From the NCBI GenBank assembly GCA_964533055.1, contig CAZHKZ010000002.1, forward strand, positions 29,124-93,123: a DNA stretch of 64,000 nt, written 5' to 3'. Position numbers and translations under genes: made by a program. Below are positions 1 through 9,970 of this stretch, piece after piece (positions within the stretch are counted from its first letter, which is position 1; every line of letters begins with the position of its first letter). Source of the DNA: JACROF01 sp964533055 (GTDB taxonomy: Bacteria; Patescibacteriota; Microgenomatia; Levybacterales; UBA12049). Under the pieces are notes generated by a model that worked only from the letters and a program-made list of their open reading frames with translations, was not told the DNA's origin and did no database searches.

Positions 1-1524
1 CTCACGACATTAAATCAAGATAAATGGTGGCAGCTACTCCTAGCTCTGATAATTCTTTCCACACTTTTTGTTGGAATTGGAACAATTCTCATTGGTAACT
101 TTCCATTTTGGTATGATCCAGCGAGAGATTTTTTGATGGCATGGGACAATCTGTCACACCCAACATTGATTGGACCTACATCTGGAATACCCGGAATTTT
201 CTATGGACCGTATTGGATCTGGTTACTCTCAGTTGGTGTGTTCATTTCTAAAGACCCCAGAATTGCCATGTTAATTGTCCTAGCAATCCCTTACTTGCTC
301 ATTTTGCCCATATTCTTTATCCGAGCCATGAAGTCATACGGGAAGGTCGCATTGGTGGGAGTTTGGGGACTTTATGCTGCAACATTTGGAATTGAATATG
401 CTACAAAGCCTTGGAATCCCTATCTTGCACCAATTCTCCTCATTGTTCTCATTGCAATATTCTCCAATCTTGAACTGAAGAATATCTCTAAAAATACAAT
501 TTCTCGCTTGCTATTAGCAGGAATTGTGGGTGGGCTAATCGCAAATGCCCATCTGTCTCTTGGATCTGGGATACTGATTGGCTCAGGTTTCTATTTGATT
601 TTATCGACAATATTTGCTGACTCAGTGAGTAGAGGAGATTTAGTGAAAAGACTCATTCATAGCGTAGCTTCGGGCGTGGTTTTTGTAATTGGGGTAGGGA
701 TTAGTTTTATTCCATATATGCTTTTTGAAGCTAGGCATGGGTTTAACCAGACTAAGATGCTTATTTTTATGGTGACGAGTCCATTCCCGGTTGTCGGAGT
801 TTTGGGCTTAAGTAAAGATGATATTTTACGTCAATTTCCATTAGTAGCAGTTCGCCTGCTTGGTATTCCAGAGAAGTTTATTGTGATTGTTTTCGCTGTT
901 ATCACACTTCTATTTATCATATTGCTTGTTGAGAAGAAGATCGCTTTAACATTGTCGGACAAAAAAATATTGGGAAGCATTTCGTGCATCTTTGTAGCAC
1001 TTTTTACAATTTATATGACGTCTAAAAATCCAGTTTGGGAGTATCATTTTATAGGTATGGAAGTTCTTTTACTTTTCTACATCCTTATCATTGCAGATAA
1101 GATGCGCTTAATCAGATTTGCAATCATTATTTTTGCTGGAAGCTTGTTGATTTCACATGTGTCAAGTTTCACCCATGTTTTGCAGTCAGATGAGCGTTTT
1201 GAAGATGTCTTGTCTACAAAGGTTGAAGTAACCGAATCTGTGATGAGAGATGCGAAAGGTTCTAATTATGTTGTATATCCACATAGTTCATCGATTTATA
1301 CATATGATTATGCCTATCTTTTTAGATGGAAAAAGGGAGTGAATGTTCCATTTGATCCTTCACAGAATACATATAAGTCAAATACCGCATATCTTATTAT
1401 TCCTTCAGTGGGAACAGCTGTAAAGCAAGATTTTATTTCAGGAAAGACCAGGGACGGCGGATATGTGCTTACCAAAGAATGGGCTGTTCGAGAAGTGGAA
1501 GTGCAAAAAATTGAAAAGAAATGA
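1..1524 (+). CDS. GT-C type membrane glycosyltransferase, 5' end outside the window
   Basis: The reading frame is open from base 1, so the gene starts upstream and 507 residues are visible; the ATG at 133 is internal. An acidic loop motif (WYDPARD, visible residues 37-43) follows the first visible membrane segment, the place where GT-C enzymes of the ArnT/PMT type carry their catalytic Asp. Many hydrophobic segments follow, then a short soluble C-terminal tail. Family knowledge: such proteins transfer a sugar from a polyprenyl-phosphate donor on the outer face of the membrane. The donor and acceptor cannot be told. The stop overlaps the next start (ATGA, 1521-1524), so the two are probably co-translated. 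Confidence 0.75.
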   Translation, partial: LTTLNQDKWWQLLLALIILSTLFVGIGTILIGNFPFWYDPARDFLMAWDNLSHPTLIGPTSGIPGIFYGPYWIWLLSVGVFISKDPRIAMLIVLAIPYLLILPIFFIRAMKSYGKVALVGVWGLYAATFGIEYATKPWNPYLAPILLIVLIAIFSNLELKNISKNTISRLLLAGIVGGLIANAHLSLGSGILIGSGFYLILSTIFADSVSRGDLVKRLIHSVASGVVFVIGVGISFIPYMLFEARHGFNQTKMLIFMVTSPFPVVGVLGLSKDDILRQFPLVAVRLLGIPEKFIVIVFAVITLLFIILLVEKKIALTLSDKKILGSISCIFVALFTIYMTSKNPVWEYHFIGMEVLLLFYILIIADKMRLIRFAIIIFAGSLLISHVSSFTHVLQSDERFEDVLSTKVEVTESVMRDAKGSNYVVYPHSSSIYTYDYAYLFRWKKGVNVPFDPSQNTYKSNTAYLIIPSVGTAVKQDFISGKTRDGGYVLTKEWAVREVEVQKIEKK

Positions 1525-3053
1525 AAAACTTTTTTAAACCCATATTTATCCTTTTAGCGATAGTATTGCTTGCTGCGTTCCTGAGACTTTATAAAGTAGA
1601 CTCAAATCCGCCAGGACTTTACATTGACGAAGTCTCTATTGGTTATAACGCCTACACGATTCTGACTAAAGGCGTTGATGAGTATGGTACTCCGTTCCCA
1701 TTATGGTTTAGGTCGTTCGGAGATTATAAGATGCCTGTCTATATCTATGCTGTTAGTGGTTCGATGTTGGTATTTGGTAAGACAGAGCTCGCAGTAAGAT
1801 TGCCATCAATTGTGGCGGGTATCATGACCGTACTTATTCTCTATCTTTTTATTAGAGGGTTTGAAAAAAAGACAGATAAGCGGGGTGAATATAAATATCT
1901 AGCAATATTAAGCTCATTTCTCCTAAGCATTTCTAGCTATCATATTCAGTTTTCTAGAGGTGGCTTTGAAGTCAACGTAGCGCTCTTTATTTTCTTGAGC
2001 GGTTGTCTCTTCCTTCAGTACTTCTTAAAATACCAGCAAAAAAAATATCTCGCAGTAAGTTTTTGTCTTTTTGTTTTAAGTTCATACACGTATCATTCTT
2101 TCAGAGTTCTTGCTCCGATAGCTATTTTCACAGGACTCATTCTCCTTAATACTATGCGAAGTCTCACGAGGAGAGAAATTTTTTTGAGCGGAATAAGTTC
2201 GCTGATATTATTTTTGCCGTTAATTATTTTTTCAGTAAGTCCAAATGGATCACAAAGATTTAGTCAGACCTCGATTTTTTCAGAATATCCGCTTACAAAC
2301 GAATGGGCAAAGCTTTATACGTATCCAATGGTCCTTTTAAAAAATTACGTTTCGTATTTTTCGCTTCATTTTCTTTTTAGTTTTGGAGATGGCATTGGGA
2401 GACATCAGGTTCCAGGTTTTGGCCTTCTTTTTAGAACTCAGCTCCCACTTCTGATTGCAGGTATTGCTGCACTCATTAAGATGAGAAAGACTATGCTTGC
2501 AAGAACAATGCTATTTTTGCTCCTTGTTGCGCCAATCCCTGCAATGCTTGCAAGACCAAGTCCTCACAGCCTCAGACCACTTCTTATTGTCATTCCGTTA
2601 ACAGTGATTATGGCCATGGGCCTGCGCTACCTCTTTACTGGGTTTGGAAGATGGGGTAGGGGTGTTGTACTTATCTTAGCCTGCATCTTCGTGTATGAGT
2701 TTAGCTCTTACCTTTTTAGCTACTATGTTCGCTACCCGCAGATCAATGCCCTTGATTGGGGAGCAGGATATAAAGAGATTGTTCAGAAGGCAGGAGCGCA
2801 TAAAGACGAATATCCACGTATTGTTATTGATAAAAAACTTGATAATGCTCTAATCTATTTCAAATTTTACGACGAGTCTCTTGATCCTATTCTTGTAGGC
2901 AACGACTGGAAATTTCCATTGGGAATAAGCGGTGTTAAAACAATGTATATTCGGCCAAATTATGGCAACGTATCTGAAAATGTTTTTGATACGGTTAAAT
3001 TGCCTGGGAAATATGGCGATACGTTCGCTCAGTTTTGGAGGGAAAGTCAGTGA
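1521..3053 (+). CDS. GT39/PMT-family membrane glycosyltransferase
   Basis: This is a 510-residue polytopic membrane protein. After one N-terminal membrane segment it has the typical first outer loop of ArnT/PMT-like enzymes: NPPGLYIDE with Asp36-Glu37 as candidate catalytic acids, followed by a GDYK-P-Y motif near residues 74-80. About ten further hydrophobic segments and a short periplasmic C-terminal region follow. Inferred role: transfer of a sugar from a polyprenyl-phosphate sugar to a surface glycan or protein. The start overlaps the previous stop (ATGA), and its own stop overlaps the next start. Confidence 0.8.
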   Translation: MKNFFKPIFILLAIVLLAAFLRLYKVDSNPPGLYIDEVSIGYNAYTILTKGVDEYGTPFPLWFRSFGDYKMPVYIYAVSGSMLVFGKTELAVRLPSIVAGIMTVLILYLFIRGFEKKTDKRGEYKYLAILSSFLLSISSYHIQFSRGGFEVNVALFIFLSGCLFLQYFLKYQQKKYLAVSFCLFVLSSYTYHSFRVLAPIAIFTGLILLNTMRSLTRREIFLSGISSLILFLPLIIFSVSPNGSQRFSQTSIFSEYPLTNEWAKLYTYPMVLLKNYVSYFSLHFLFSFGDGIGRHQVPGFGLLFRTQLPLLIAGIAALIKMRKTMLARTMLFLLLVAPIPAMLARPSPHSLRPLLIVIPLTVIMAMGLRYLFTGFGRWGRGVVLILACIFVYEFSSYLFSYYVRYPQINALDWGAGYKEIVQKAGAHKDEYPRIVIDKKLDNALIYFKFYDESLDPILVGNDWKFPLGISGVKTMYIRPNYGNVSENVFDTVKLPGKYGDTFAQFWRESQ

Positions 3054-3625
3054 AGAGGATACTACTTATAGTCATTGCTATTATTCAGATTGCATACTTT
3101 TCGTACTGGTATTCGTGTCTAAGACTCGCTGATTTCTACTATTTTTCAGCCTTTAATTTAAAGTTACGACTTGAAGATACAGCTCGATATGATTCATATC
3201 AGCCGTATCTGATTGCAAAGATTTTCAACAATAAAGTAAGCGGATTCGCTGTCGAAGTTTATTCAATACTCTCACATTATTTGGATATCACATTTTTAAT
3301 CCAGTTCTTCTCACTTATAGGTTGTTTTGGGATTGTCCTCGGGTTTCATTTTATTTGGAAGCGAGAAAAGGCTAAGGCCATGGCTTTGTTTGTAGGAATT
3401 GTCTCGCTTTTGATCCTCAGTATCTTTTTGCCATCTAACAGATTCTTTGTGCCGTTTATCTTTACATTCATGGCTACAGGTCTCTTACTGTCTCTATATG
3501 GTGTGAAAAAAGCACTCGACTCAAAGCCAAGACTCTTGCCAGTTTTTGTCCTCCTCATACTATTAAGCATCTGGTGGTTTTTTGTGTTTGGTTTAAATTT
3601 GATCCAATTCTGCATAGCTAAGTAA
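3050..3625 (+). CDS. Five-segment membrane protein of unknown function
   Basis: I choose GTG at 3050 as start: it overlaps the preceding stop (GTGA, 3050-3053) and has a GGAGG ribosome site at about 3037-3042 with good spacing. A TTG at 3035 is in frame but would place that site inside the gene. The 191-residue product has an N-terminal hydrophobic segment, a polar stretch of about 55 residues, then four closely spaced hydrophobic segments. I do not recognise the family. It ends the first operon; the next gene has its own promoter. Confidence 0.6.
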   Translation: MKRILLIVIAIIQIAYFSYWYSCLRLADFYYFSAFNLKLRLEDTARYDSYQPYLIAKIFNNKVSGFAVEVYSILSHYLDITFLIQFFSLIGCFGIVLGFHFIWKREKAKAMALFVGIVSLLILSIFLPSNRFFVPFIFTFMATGLLLSLYGVKKALDSKPRLLPVFVLLILLSIWWFFVFGLNLIQFCIAK

Positions 3626-3649
3626 GGCTATTTTTATTTTCTTCGACTT

Positions 3650-3658
3650 TGCTATAAT
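3650..3658 (+). promoter_or_regulatory. Extended -10 promoter of galE
   Basis: TGC-TATAAT, a perfect -10 hexamer with the TGN extension. Six bases separate it from the ATG at 3665, so transcription should start at or next to the A of the start codon. There is no good -35 box and no Shine-Dalgarno sequence. Confidence 0.7.
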
Positions 3659-3664
3659 TATTCT

Positions 3665-4636
3665 ATGAGGTATGTTGTAACTGGAGGAGCAGGTTATATA
3701 GGTGGATTTATGACCGTGAGACTTCTTGAAGATGGTCATGAGGTCATCGTTATTGATAGTCTTGAGCGTAGCCATATTGAGTCACTCGATAGTAGATTGA
3801 TTCTTGAACAAGGTAATCTTTTGGATAAGAAGTTCTTAAAAAATGTTTTTACCAAATATAAAATTGATGCAGTTTTTCATTTTGGAGGCTATATCTCAGT
3901 TTCAGAATCAGTCTCAAAGCCTTCAGCATATTTTGCAAATAACTTTCTTGCCACCCTCAACCTTCTAGATCAAATGGTAGAGAGTGGAGTTGAACGGATC
4001 ATTTTCTCATCTAGCGCTGCAGTTTATGGAAATCCAACCATGGTTCCAATCCCTGAAAGCCACCCAAAGTCGCCAGAAAGTCCGTATGGTGATAGTAAGT
4101 GGATGGTAGAGCGTATTCTTCATTGGTATTTTGTCTCTAACAAGATTCGCTCAGTTGCTCTTCGATATTTTAATGCGTCAGGTGCAGCCCTTGATGGGTC
4201 GCGTGGCGAGGCGCATGATCCTGAGACACACATCATCCCACTGGCTATCGCTGCAGCTATGAAAGGCACTACATTTACCTTATTTGGAAGTGACTATGAG
4301 ACAAGGGATGGTACTTGTGTGCGTGATTATATACATGTGCTTGATCTAGTTGAAGCACATGTGCTTTCGTTGAAAAAAATTGAGAAAGATGCTGGAAGCT
4401 TTGCTTACAATGTTGGAACTGGAAGTGGATATTCCAATCAGGAGATAGTAGATATGGTAAAGCAGGTCAGTGGCAAGACACTAGACGTTGCTCTCAAAGA
4501 CAGAAGAGCAGGTGATCCTGGGGAGTTGATAGCTAAAGTGGATTTGATTAAGAAAGATCTTGGCTTTAATCCAAAATTCTCAGATCTTCAGACAGTAATT
4601 GGAAGCGCCTGGAAATGGCACTCAAAGAAAGCATGA
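3665..4636 (+). CDS. galE: UDP-glucose 4-epimerase
   Basis: This is a 323-residue extended short-chain dehydrogenase. It has the NAD-binding GGAGYIG motif (residues 7-13), the SSS segment at 115-117 that supplies the catalytic Ser, and the YxxxK pair Tyr141/Lys145. The VGESV-like helix, the VRDYIHV segment and the overall length fit GalE. It interconverts UDP-glucose and UDP-galactose (or the N-acetyl forms) in the cytosol, feeding the surrounding glycosyltransferases. It opens a transcription unit behind a TATAAT box. The stop overlaps the next start (ATGA at 4633). Exact substrate preference cannot be read from the sequence. Confidence 0.9.
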   Translation: MRYVVTGGAGYIGGFMTVRLLEDGHEVIVIDSLERSHIESLDSRLILEQGNLLDKKFLKNVFTKYKIDAVFHFGGYISVSESVSKPSAYFANNFLATLNLLDQMVESGVERIIFSSSAAVYGNPTMVPIPESHPKSPESPYGDSKWMVERILHWYFVSNKIRSVALRYFNASGAALDGSRGEAHDPETHIIPLAIAAAMKGTTFTLFGSDYETRDGTCVRDYIHVLDLVEAHVLSLKKIEKDAGSFAYNVGTGSGYSNQEIVDMVKQVSGKTLDVALKDRRAGDPGELIAKVDLIKKDLGFNPKFSDLQTVIGSAWKWHSKKA

Positions 4637-5691
4637 AAATAGCCCTGGATATCTCCCCACTTTCATCTGGACATAAGGTTCGCGGCGTCGGTTTCTATGT
4701 TAAATACCTTATGGAAGCACTGGTAAAGCATGACACACTTCATGAATATCAGTTTTTTAATAGCATTAATGAGGTTAAATCTGCAGATATTATTCACATC
4801 CCATATTTTGATCCATTTTTCAGGCATCTCCCGATTTTGAAAAAAGCGCCGACAGTAATTACAATTCATGATCTTACGCCTATAAAATTTCCTTCACACT
4901 TCCCGGTAGGTATGAAAGGAAGTGCGCTTTGGCAGGTAAATAAGAGACTTGCCCTCTTATCAAGTGCAATTATTACTGATTCAGATTCATCGACAAATGA
5001 TGTCATCGAGCTTATGGGGGCAAGACGAGAAAGGGTTCATACGGTTTATCTTGCACCTGGTGACCAGTATTCAAGTAGAACTGCATCAAGTTTTCAGATA
5101 AAAGACCTCATTAAAAAATATAAATTACCAAAAGATTTTGTTCTCTACGTTGGGGACGTAACCTGGAATAAAAATCTTCCTCGAATTGTTGAGGCTGCGA
5201 TCAAGGCTCAAATTCCACTTGTATTGGTAGGTAAAGCAATTGCAAATACAGATTTCGATAGATCTCATCCATGGAATGCAGATCTTTTAGCTGTCCAGAA
5301 ATTGACATATGGCAATAATGATCTCTATGTGCTTGGATTTGTGCCAGATGATGAGCTGAAGGCTCTCTATGCTCACGCAAAAGCTGTCTTACTTCCATCT
5401 CTCTACGAAGGATTTGGACTGCCTGTTGTTGAGGCAATGGCATCAGGGTGTCCAGTGATTACGTCAAAAATGGGATCGTTAAGCGAGGTAGCTGGAAATG
5501 CTGCGTACTTTGTTGATCCTTACAGTATTGAAGCAATTGCTGACGGAATAAAGGATGTTTTTCAGAGTAAGTCGCTTCAAGCGCAGTTAAGAAAAAGTGG
5601 ACATATTCAGGTTGAGAAATTTAGTTGGAAGAAAACAGCTCTTGCAACAATAGATGTTTATGAAAAAGTTGTTATGGGCAAATCATTATGA
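4633..5691 (+). CDS. GT4-family glycosyltransferase
   Basis: I take ATG 4633 as start because it overlaps the galE stop (ATGA) and begins with the usual MKIALDISPL strand; an ATG at 4615 in the same frame would only add six residues. The 352-residue product has two Rossmann-like domains. The C-terminal domain has the N-K-N loop used for the donor phosphate (about residue 180) and the EGFGLPVVE motif with Glu259 and Glu267, the family EX7E signature. It is a soluble, probably membrane-associated retaining transferase using a nucleotide sugar. The product linkage is unknown. Confidence 0.88.
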   Translation: MKIALDISPLSSGHKVRGVGFYVKYLMEALVKHDTLHEYQFFNSINEVKSADIIHIPYFDPFFRHLPILKKAPTVITIHDLTPIKFPSHFPVGMKGSALWQVNKRLALLSSAIITDSDSSTNDVIELMGARRERVHTVYLAPGDQYSSRTASSFQIKDLIKKYKLPKDFVLYVGDVTWNKNLPRIVEAAIKAQIPLVLVGKAIANTDFDRSHPWNADLLAVQKLTYGNNDLYVLGFVPDDELKALYAHAKAVLLPSLYEGFGLPVVEAMASGCPVITSKMGSLSEVAGNAAYFVDPYSIEAIADGIKDVFQSKSLQAQLRKSGHIQVEKFSWKKTALATIDVYEKVVMGKSL

Positions 5692-6965
5692 TAGTTACAG
5701 TAGTTGCATTAGTAAGAAGGTTTATCAGGCATCCCCTAATCACAGGTAGTTCAATTGTCTTTATTGGTTCATTTTTAGTTAGTATTACAAACTATATTTA
5801 TAATTTGTTAATGGGTAGATTCCTTTCTGTTCAAGATTATGGATTGCTGACCTCTCTTACCTCAATTTTGGTGTTATTAGGGTTGTTCAGTAACGCATTC
5901 ACCAATGTTTTTGTTAAATTCTCTGCATCTTTTAAAAGTCAGGAGAATGAAGGTGGGATAAATTTATTAAAAGCATATGGAATAAAGTCTTTAAGAATTT
6001 TCGCACTTTGTCTTTTGGTTTTATTAGTAGTTGCCTCACCATTTATTCAGAAATTTTTACACATAGACCATATTGAATACATATTTTTAATAGTTAGCGC
6101 TGTTATATTCTCATTATTCTTAACACTACCCCTTGGCATTTTACAGGGAAGAATGCAGTTCCTTTTATTATCAGCAGCGAATATCAGTCAGCCAATTATT
6201 AAGATTATTGTTTCAGTTACCCTGTTAATATTAGGCTTCTCCGTAATTAGTCCGTTAATAGCAATTTCGGTTTCTACTTTAATACCTTTAATCATTCTTT
6301 ATTACATGCTGTTTTCAAAAAATGGGAGGGGAATAAATAAGGACTTAGATGTTGGTCTATTCAGAAAAGACTTTATACATTTTTCCTATACGTTTTTTTT
6401 GGCTGGTGTTGGAATTGCTTTATTGTCGAATACAGATATTCTTCTAGTGAGGGTTTTCTTTAGCGATATCGTTTCTGGACAGTATGCAGCACTGTCGCTA
6501 ATGGGAAAAGCGATATTCTATCTGATAATGCCGATAAATTTTGCCTTCTTTCCCTTAATAGCTTATAAGAGAGAAAGAAAAGAGAGATTATTTGGAACTG
6601 TTCTTCTTGCATTTTTGATTGTAGGATCAGCATCAATTCTCTTGTCCTTTATATATTTTGTTTTCCCATCACTAGTCTTGGGAATTTTCTTTCCAGCACC
6701 TGATTATAAAGTACTTAAAGATTATCTTGGTATCTATTCAATCTATATTATTCTATTTTCATTCGCCACGTTGTTTGCCAATTTTTTCTTATCAATTGGT
6801 AAAACCGACATTTATAAAATTTCATTGTTTGCAGCATTTTTTCAAATATTTGCGATCATCTTATTTCACAAATCATTACTTGAAGTAATTCTTTGTCTGC
6901 TTATAGTTTCATTATTGTTTTTGCTTGTCCTGATAGGCTATTATCTTAAGCATGGAAAAGATTAA
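5688..6965 (+). CDS. Wzx-type polysaccharide flippase
   Basis: This 425-residue protein is almost wholly hydrophobic, with about 12 predicted membrane segments and the N-terminal YNLLMGRFLSVQDYGLL pattern common in oligosaccharide flippases of the MATE/MVF superfamily. Such proteins move undecaprenyl-diphosphate-linked oligosaccharides from the inner to the outer face of the membrane. It sits between glycosyltransferase genes, which fits. Starts at ATGA with the preceding stop; its end overlaps the next gene by 14 bases. Base composition is more AT-rich than in galE. Confidence 0.85.
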   Translation: MIVTVVALVRRFIRHPLITGSSIVFIGSFLVSITNYIYNLLMGRFLSVQDYGLLTSLTSILVLLGLFSNAFTNVFVKFSASFKSQENEGGINLLKAYGIKSLRIFALCLLVLLVVASPFIQKFLHIDHIEYIFLIVSAVIFSLFLTLPLGILQGRMQFLLLSAANISQPIIKIIVSVTLLILGFSVISPLIAISVSTLIPLIILYYMLFSKNGRGINKDLDVGLFRKDFIHFSYTFFLAGVGIALLSNTDILLVRVFFSDIVSGQYAALSLMGKAIFYLIMPINFAFFPLIAYKRERKERLFGTVLLAFLIVGSASILLSFIYFVFPSLVLGIFFPAPDYKVLKDYLGIYSIYIILFSFATLFANFFLSIGKTDIYKISLFAAFFQIFAIILFHKSLLEVILCLLIVSLLFLLVLIGYYLKHGKD

Positions 6966-8811
6966 GCTTCTTACGCTAGTTGTCCCGACCTATAAACAAG
7001 AAAAAACCATTTTAAGAAACATTAAGAAGTTACAAGCTTCGGTTAGAAACCTTCCATTCAAAACAGAAATTATTGTTGTAATAGATGGTCACCTCGATAA
7101 GACTCCACAAATCTTAAAAAATATTCAATCTAAAAGCCTTAGAATTATTGGGTATCCAGAAAATCAGGGAAAAGGATTTGCAGTTCGCTATGGGATGCTG
7201 CAAGGTAAAGGGGATGTAATTGGATTCATTGATGGAGATTTAGATATTAACCCTACAGGTATTTCAATGTTGATTAATCATCTTCAGTGGTATGACGCAG
7301 ATATTGTTATTGGGAGTAAGCTTCATCCTGTATCTCAGGTTGATTATCCAGTTTTTAGAAAAATACTTTCATGGGGATATAGGAATCTTATACGTTTGCT
7401 TTTTGGGTTAAAGGTCAGAGATTCACAGGTTGGACTGAAACTTTTTAGGAGAAAAGTAGTTATGGATGTTTTCCCGAGACTACTAGTTAAGAAATTTGCA
7501 TTTGATATTGAGGCATTAGCTGTTTCGCATCACTTAGGTTACAAGAGAATATTTGAAGCCCCCATTAGATTAGAGTTTAAATATTTGAGTAATCTCAATG
7601 CGAAAACATTTTGGAAGACTATATTATTTATGAGTTGGGACACAATGGCTGTATTCTATCGACTTCATATTTTGAACTATTACAACGAATCTAGGAAATT
7701 ATCCAACGCTAAAAAAATTGTAATATTTAACTGGAGAGATATTAAGAATCCTTTATCAGGTGGAGCTGAAATACTCACCCATGAAATTGCTAAAGGCTTA
7801 GTTGCTGAAGGTAATACAGTGACAATCTTTTGTTCTCATTTTAAGAAAGGTAAAAGAAGAGAGATGATTGACGGAGTATTAATTATTAGACAAGGAAATC
7901 CCGATATTCGATCGTTGTTTAACTCTGTCCACTGGAAGGCATTTCGTTATTACTCAAGATATCTAAAAGGAAATGTCAATGTTGTTATAGACGAAATACA
8001 CGGTGTACCATTTTTTACAAGATTATATGTTAAGGAAAGAATTGTTGTTTTAATATGCGAGGTTGCAAATAATGTTTGGGATACAGCATTTTCTTTTCCA
8101 TGGAATATACTGGGTAAATATTCTGAAAAATTGTTTATTAATTTTTATCGTGGACTTGCTTTCTTCACCATTTCACAATCAACTAAAAAAGATTTAGTCG
8201 ATATTGGGATTTCAGCTGAGTCTATAAAAGTTATCCCAATGGGCATATCAACATATAAGTTGCCCAAAGTCAAAAAGGAGACGTATCCTACAGCAATTTT
8301 TGTTGCGCGCATTAATAAAATGAAAGGAATAGAAGACGCAATTGAAGCTTGGAAAACCGTATGTAATAAATATCCCAAAGCAATGCTTTGGGTGGTGGGA
8401 AAAGGAGATGAAAATTACCTTAACTATTTGGGTAAAAAAATTAAGTTATTAAAGCTTGAGAACAATATTCAGTTCCACGGTTACATTTCTGAAGAGAAAA
8501 AATTTAAACTTTTGGCAAAGGCTCACTTTATTGTCTCCCCATCAATTAGAGAAGGTTTCGGTCTAACAATTCCAGAAGCTGGATCAGTATTCACGCCAGC
8601 AGTTATTTATGATGCGCCAGGCTTGAGGGAATTGGTTGATTCCACAAACGGAATTAGGTTGAAAAAAAATTCTGTAGAAGAATTGTCTAAAGCGATGTTA
8701 TCGATGTTTTCTAGTAGCCAAAAAACCTTAAGAATGGGTAGACATGCTTATAGAAAAAGTATAATATATAGGTGGGAAAATACAGTAAATTCTTTTAAGG
8801 AAGCAATATAA
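6952..8811 (+). CDS. Fused GT2 and GT4 glycosyltransferase
   Basis: The 619-residue protein joins two enzymes. Residues 5-240 form a GT2 domain like dolichol/polyprenol-phosphate mannose synthases: VVPTYKQE at the start, a DGDLD acidic motif at 94-98, and an RDSQVGLKLFRR segment. Residues from about 255 to 619 form a GT4 domain beginning KIVIFNWRD-(7 residues)-GGAE and carrying the EX7E pair Glu534/Glu542. There are no clear membrane segments. Both active sites look intact, so the protein may couple synthesis of a lipid-phosphate sugar with a second transfer. No frameshift or linker repeat is seen at the junction. Confidence 0.85.
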   Translation: MEKIKLLTLVVPTYKQEKTILRNIKKLQASVRNLPFKTEIIVVIDGHLDKTPQILKNIQSKSLRIIGYPENQGKGFAVRYGMLQGKGDVIGFIDGDLDINPTGISMLINHLQWYDADIVIGSKLHPVSQVDYPVFRKILSWGYRNLIRLLFGLKVRDSQVGLKLFRRKVVMDVFPRLLVKKFAFDIEALAVSHHLGYKRIFEAPIRLEFKYLSNLNAKTFWKTILFMSWDTMAVFYRLHILNYYNESRKLSNAKKIVIFNWRDIKNPLSGGAEILTHEIAKGLVAEGNTVTIFCSHFKKGKRREMIDGVLIIRQGNPDIRSLFNSVHWKAFRYYSRYLKGNVNVVIDEIHGVPFFTRLYVKERIVVLICEVANNVWDTAFSFPWNILGKYSEKLFINFYRGLAFFTISQSTKKDLVDIGISAESIKVIPMGISTYKLPKVKKETYPTAIFVARINKMKGIEDAIEAWKTVCNKYPKAMLWVVGKGDENYLNYLGKKIKLLKLENNIQFHGYISEEKKFKLLAKAHFIVSPSIREGFGLTIPEAGSVFTPAVIYDAPGLRELVDSTNGIRLKKNSVEELSKAMLSMFSSSQKTLRMGRHAYRKSIIYRWENTVNSFKEAI

Positions 8812-8812
8812 T

Positions 8813-9970
8813 ATGAGAAAATTTATACATTTTACACAACCATTGTTTGGCAAAGAGGAAAGAAAGGAAGTCTTAGATGCTATGGCAAGCGGTTGGGTAA
8901 CATTGGGGCCCAAAACAAAGCAATTTGAAGAAGATTTTGCTAAATATGTTGATGCTAAGTTTGCGATAGGCGTTACATCATGTACTGCAGGCCTTCATTT
9001 ATCTCTTGTTGCTGCAGGTATTGGGTCAGGTGATGAAGTAATCACAACTCCATTTACATTTGTTGCCTCAGTTAACGTGATAGAGCATGTTGGGGCAAAG
9101 CCAGTCTTTGTTGATGTAGAAAAGGATTCCTTTCTCATGGATGCTGATCAGATTGAAAAGGTAATTACAAAAAAAACAAAAGCTATCATCCCTGTTCACT
9201 ATGGTGGGCAAGCAGTAGATATGAGAAAAATTATGAAGATCGCTAAAAAACATAATTTAGTCGTTATTGAGGATGCTGCACATGCAACTGGTGCAATGTT
9301 TAACGGTCAAAAAATTGGAACCCACGGAGATTTTGTAAATTTTTCCTTCCATCCAGTTAAAAATATGTCAACCGGTGATGGGGGAATGATAACTACAAAC
9401 AATCAAAAATACGCTGAGATTCTTAGCCAACTTAGACTGCATGGTATGAGCAAAGATGCCTGGAAGCGTCATTCAGCAAGCGGTTCATGGAAATATGACA
9501 TTGTCTCTCCTGGTTATAAGTACAATATGACAGACATACAGTCAGCTCTTGGGATTCAGCAGTTAAAGAAACTGCCGTCTTTCATCAAAACAAGACAAAA
9601 ATACGCCAAAATCTATGATGATTTGTTTATCAATACACCTGAAATATCTATCCCAGCTGTTTTACGCAAGGGAGAGCATATTTATAGTCTTTATACGGTT
9701 AAAATCAATTCTGCAAATCTATCTATTGATAGGGATGAGATTATTGAATTATTAAAAGAAGCTCAAATTGGACCGAGTGTGTACTTTATTCCTGTGCATC
9801 ACTTTACCTACTATAAAGATAAATATAAATTTAATCCAAAGAAATTCCCTGTAACAGAGGAGATTTTTACACAGATTATTTCTTTGCCGTTGTACCCAGG
9901 GATGAAAGAAGCAGATATCAGATATGTTGCTAATCAACTCGTATCAATTATTTCTTCACATAGAAAATGA
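8813..9970 (+). CDS. DegT/DnrJ/EryC1/StrS aminotransferase
   Basis: This 385-residue PLP enzyme has the family signatures: a TxFTFVAS segment near residue 80, the PLP-contacting Asp154 in IEDAAHA, and the Schiff-base Lys183 in SFHPVKN followed by GDGGM. Such enzymes aminate 3- or 4-keto nucleotide sugars, usually with glutamate as donor. The WecD-like acetyltransferase directly downstream (ATGA overlap) suggests an N-acetylated aminodideoxy sugar. No dehydratase for the keto-sugar substrate is obvious nearby. A purine-rich AAGGAAG at about 8797 serves as ribosome site. Confidence 0.88.
   Translation: MRKFIHFTQPLFGKEERKEVLDAMASGWVTLGPKTKQFEEDFAKYVDAKFAIGVTSCTAGLHLSLVAAGIGSGDEVITTPFTFVASVNVIEHVGAKPVFVDVEKDSFLMDADQIEKVITKKTKAIIPVHYGGQAVDMRKIMKIAKKHNLVVIEDAAHATGAMFNGQKIGTHGDFVNFSFHPVKNMSTGDGGMITTNNQKYAEILSQLRLHGMSKDAWKRHSASGSWKYDIVSPGYKYNMTDIQSALGIQQLKKLPSFIKTRQKYAKIYDDLFINTPEISIPAVLRKGEHIYSLYTVKINSANLSIDRDEIIELLKEAQIGPSVYFIPVHHFTYYKDKYKFNPKKFPVTEEIFTQIISLPLYPGMKEADIRYVANQLVSIISSHRK

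Noticed and set aside
8807..8812. TATAAT directly before the ATG of the aminotransferase gene as a promoter
   Set aside because: It touches the start codon, so transcription would begin inside the gene; the site has a good AAGGAAG ribosome site and follows the previous stop by one base, which fits an operon.
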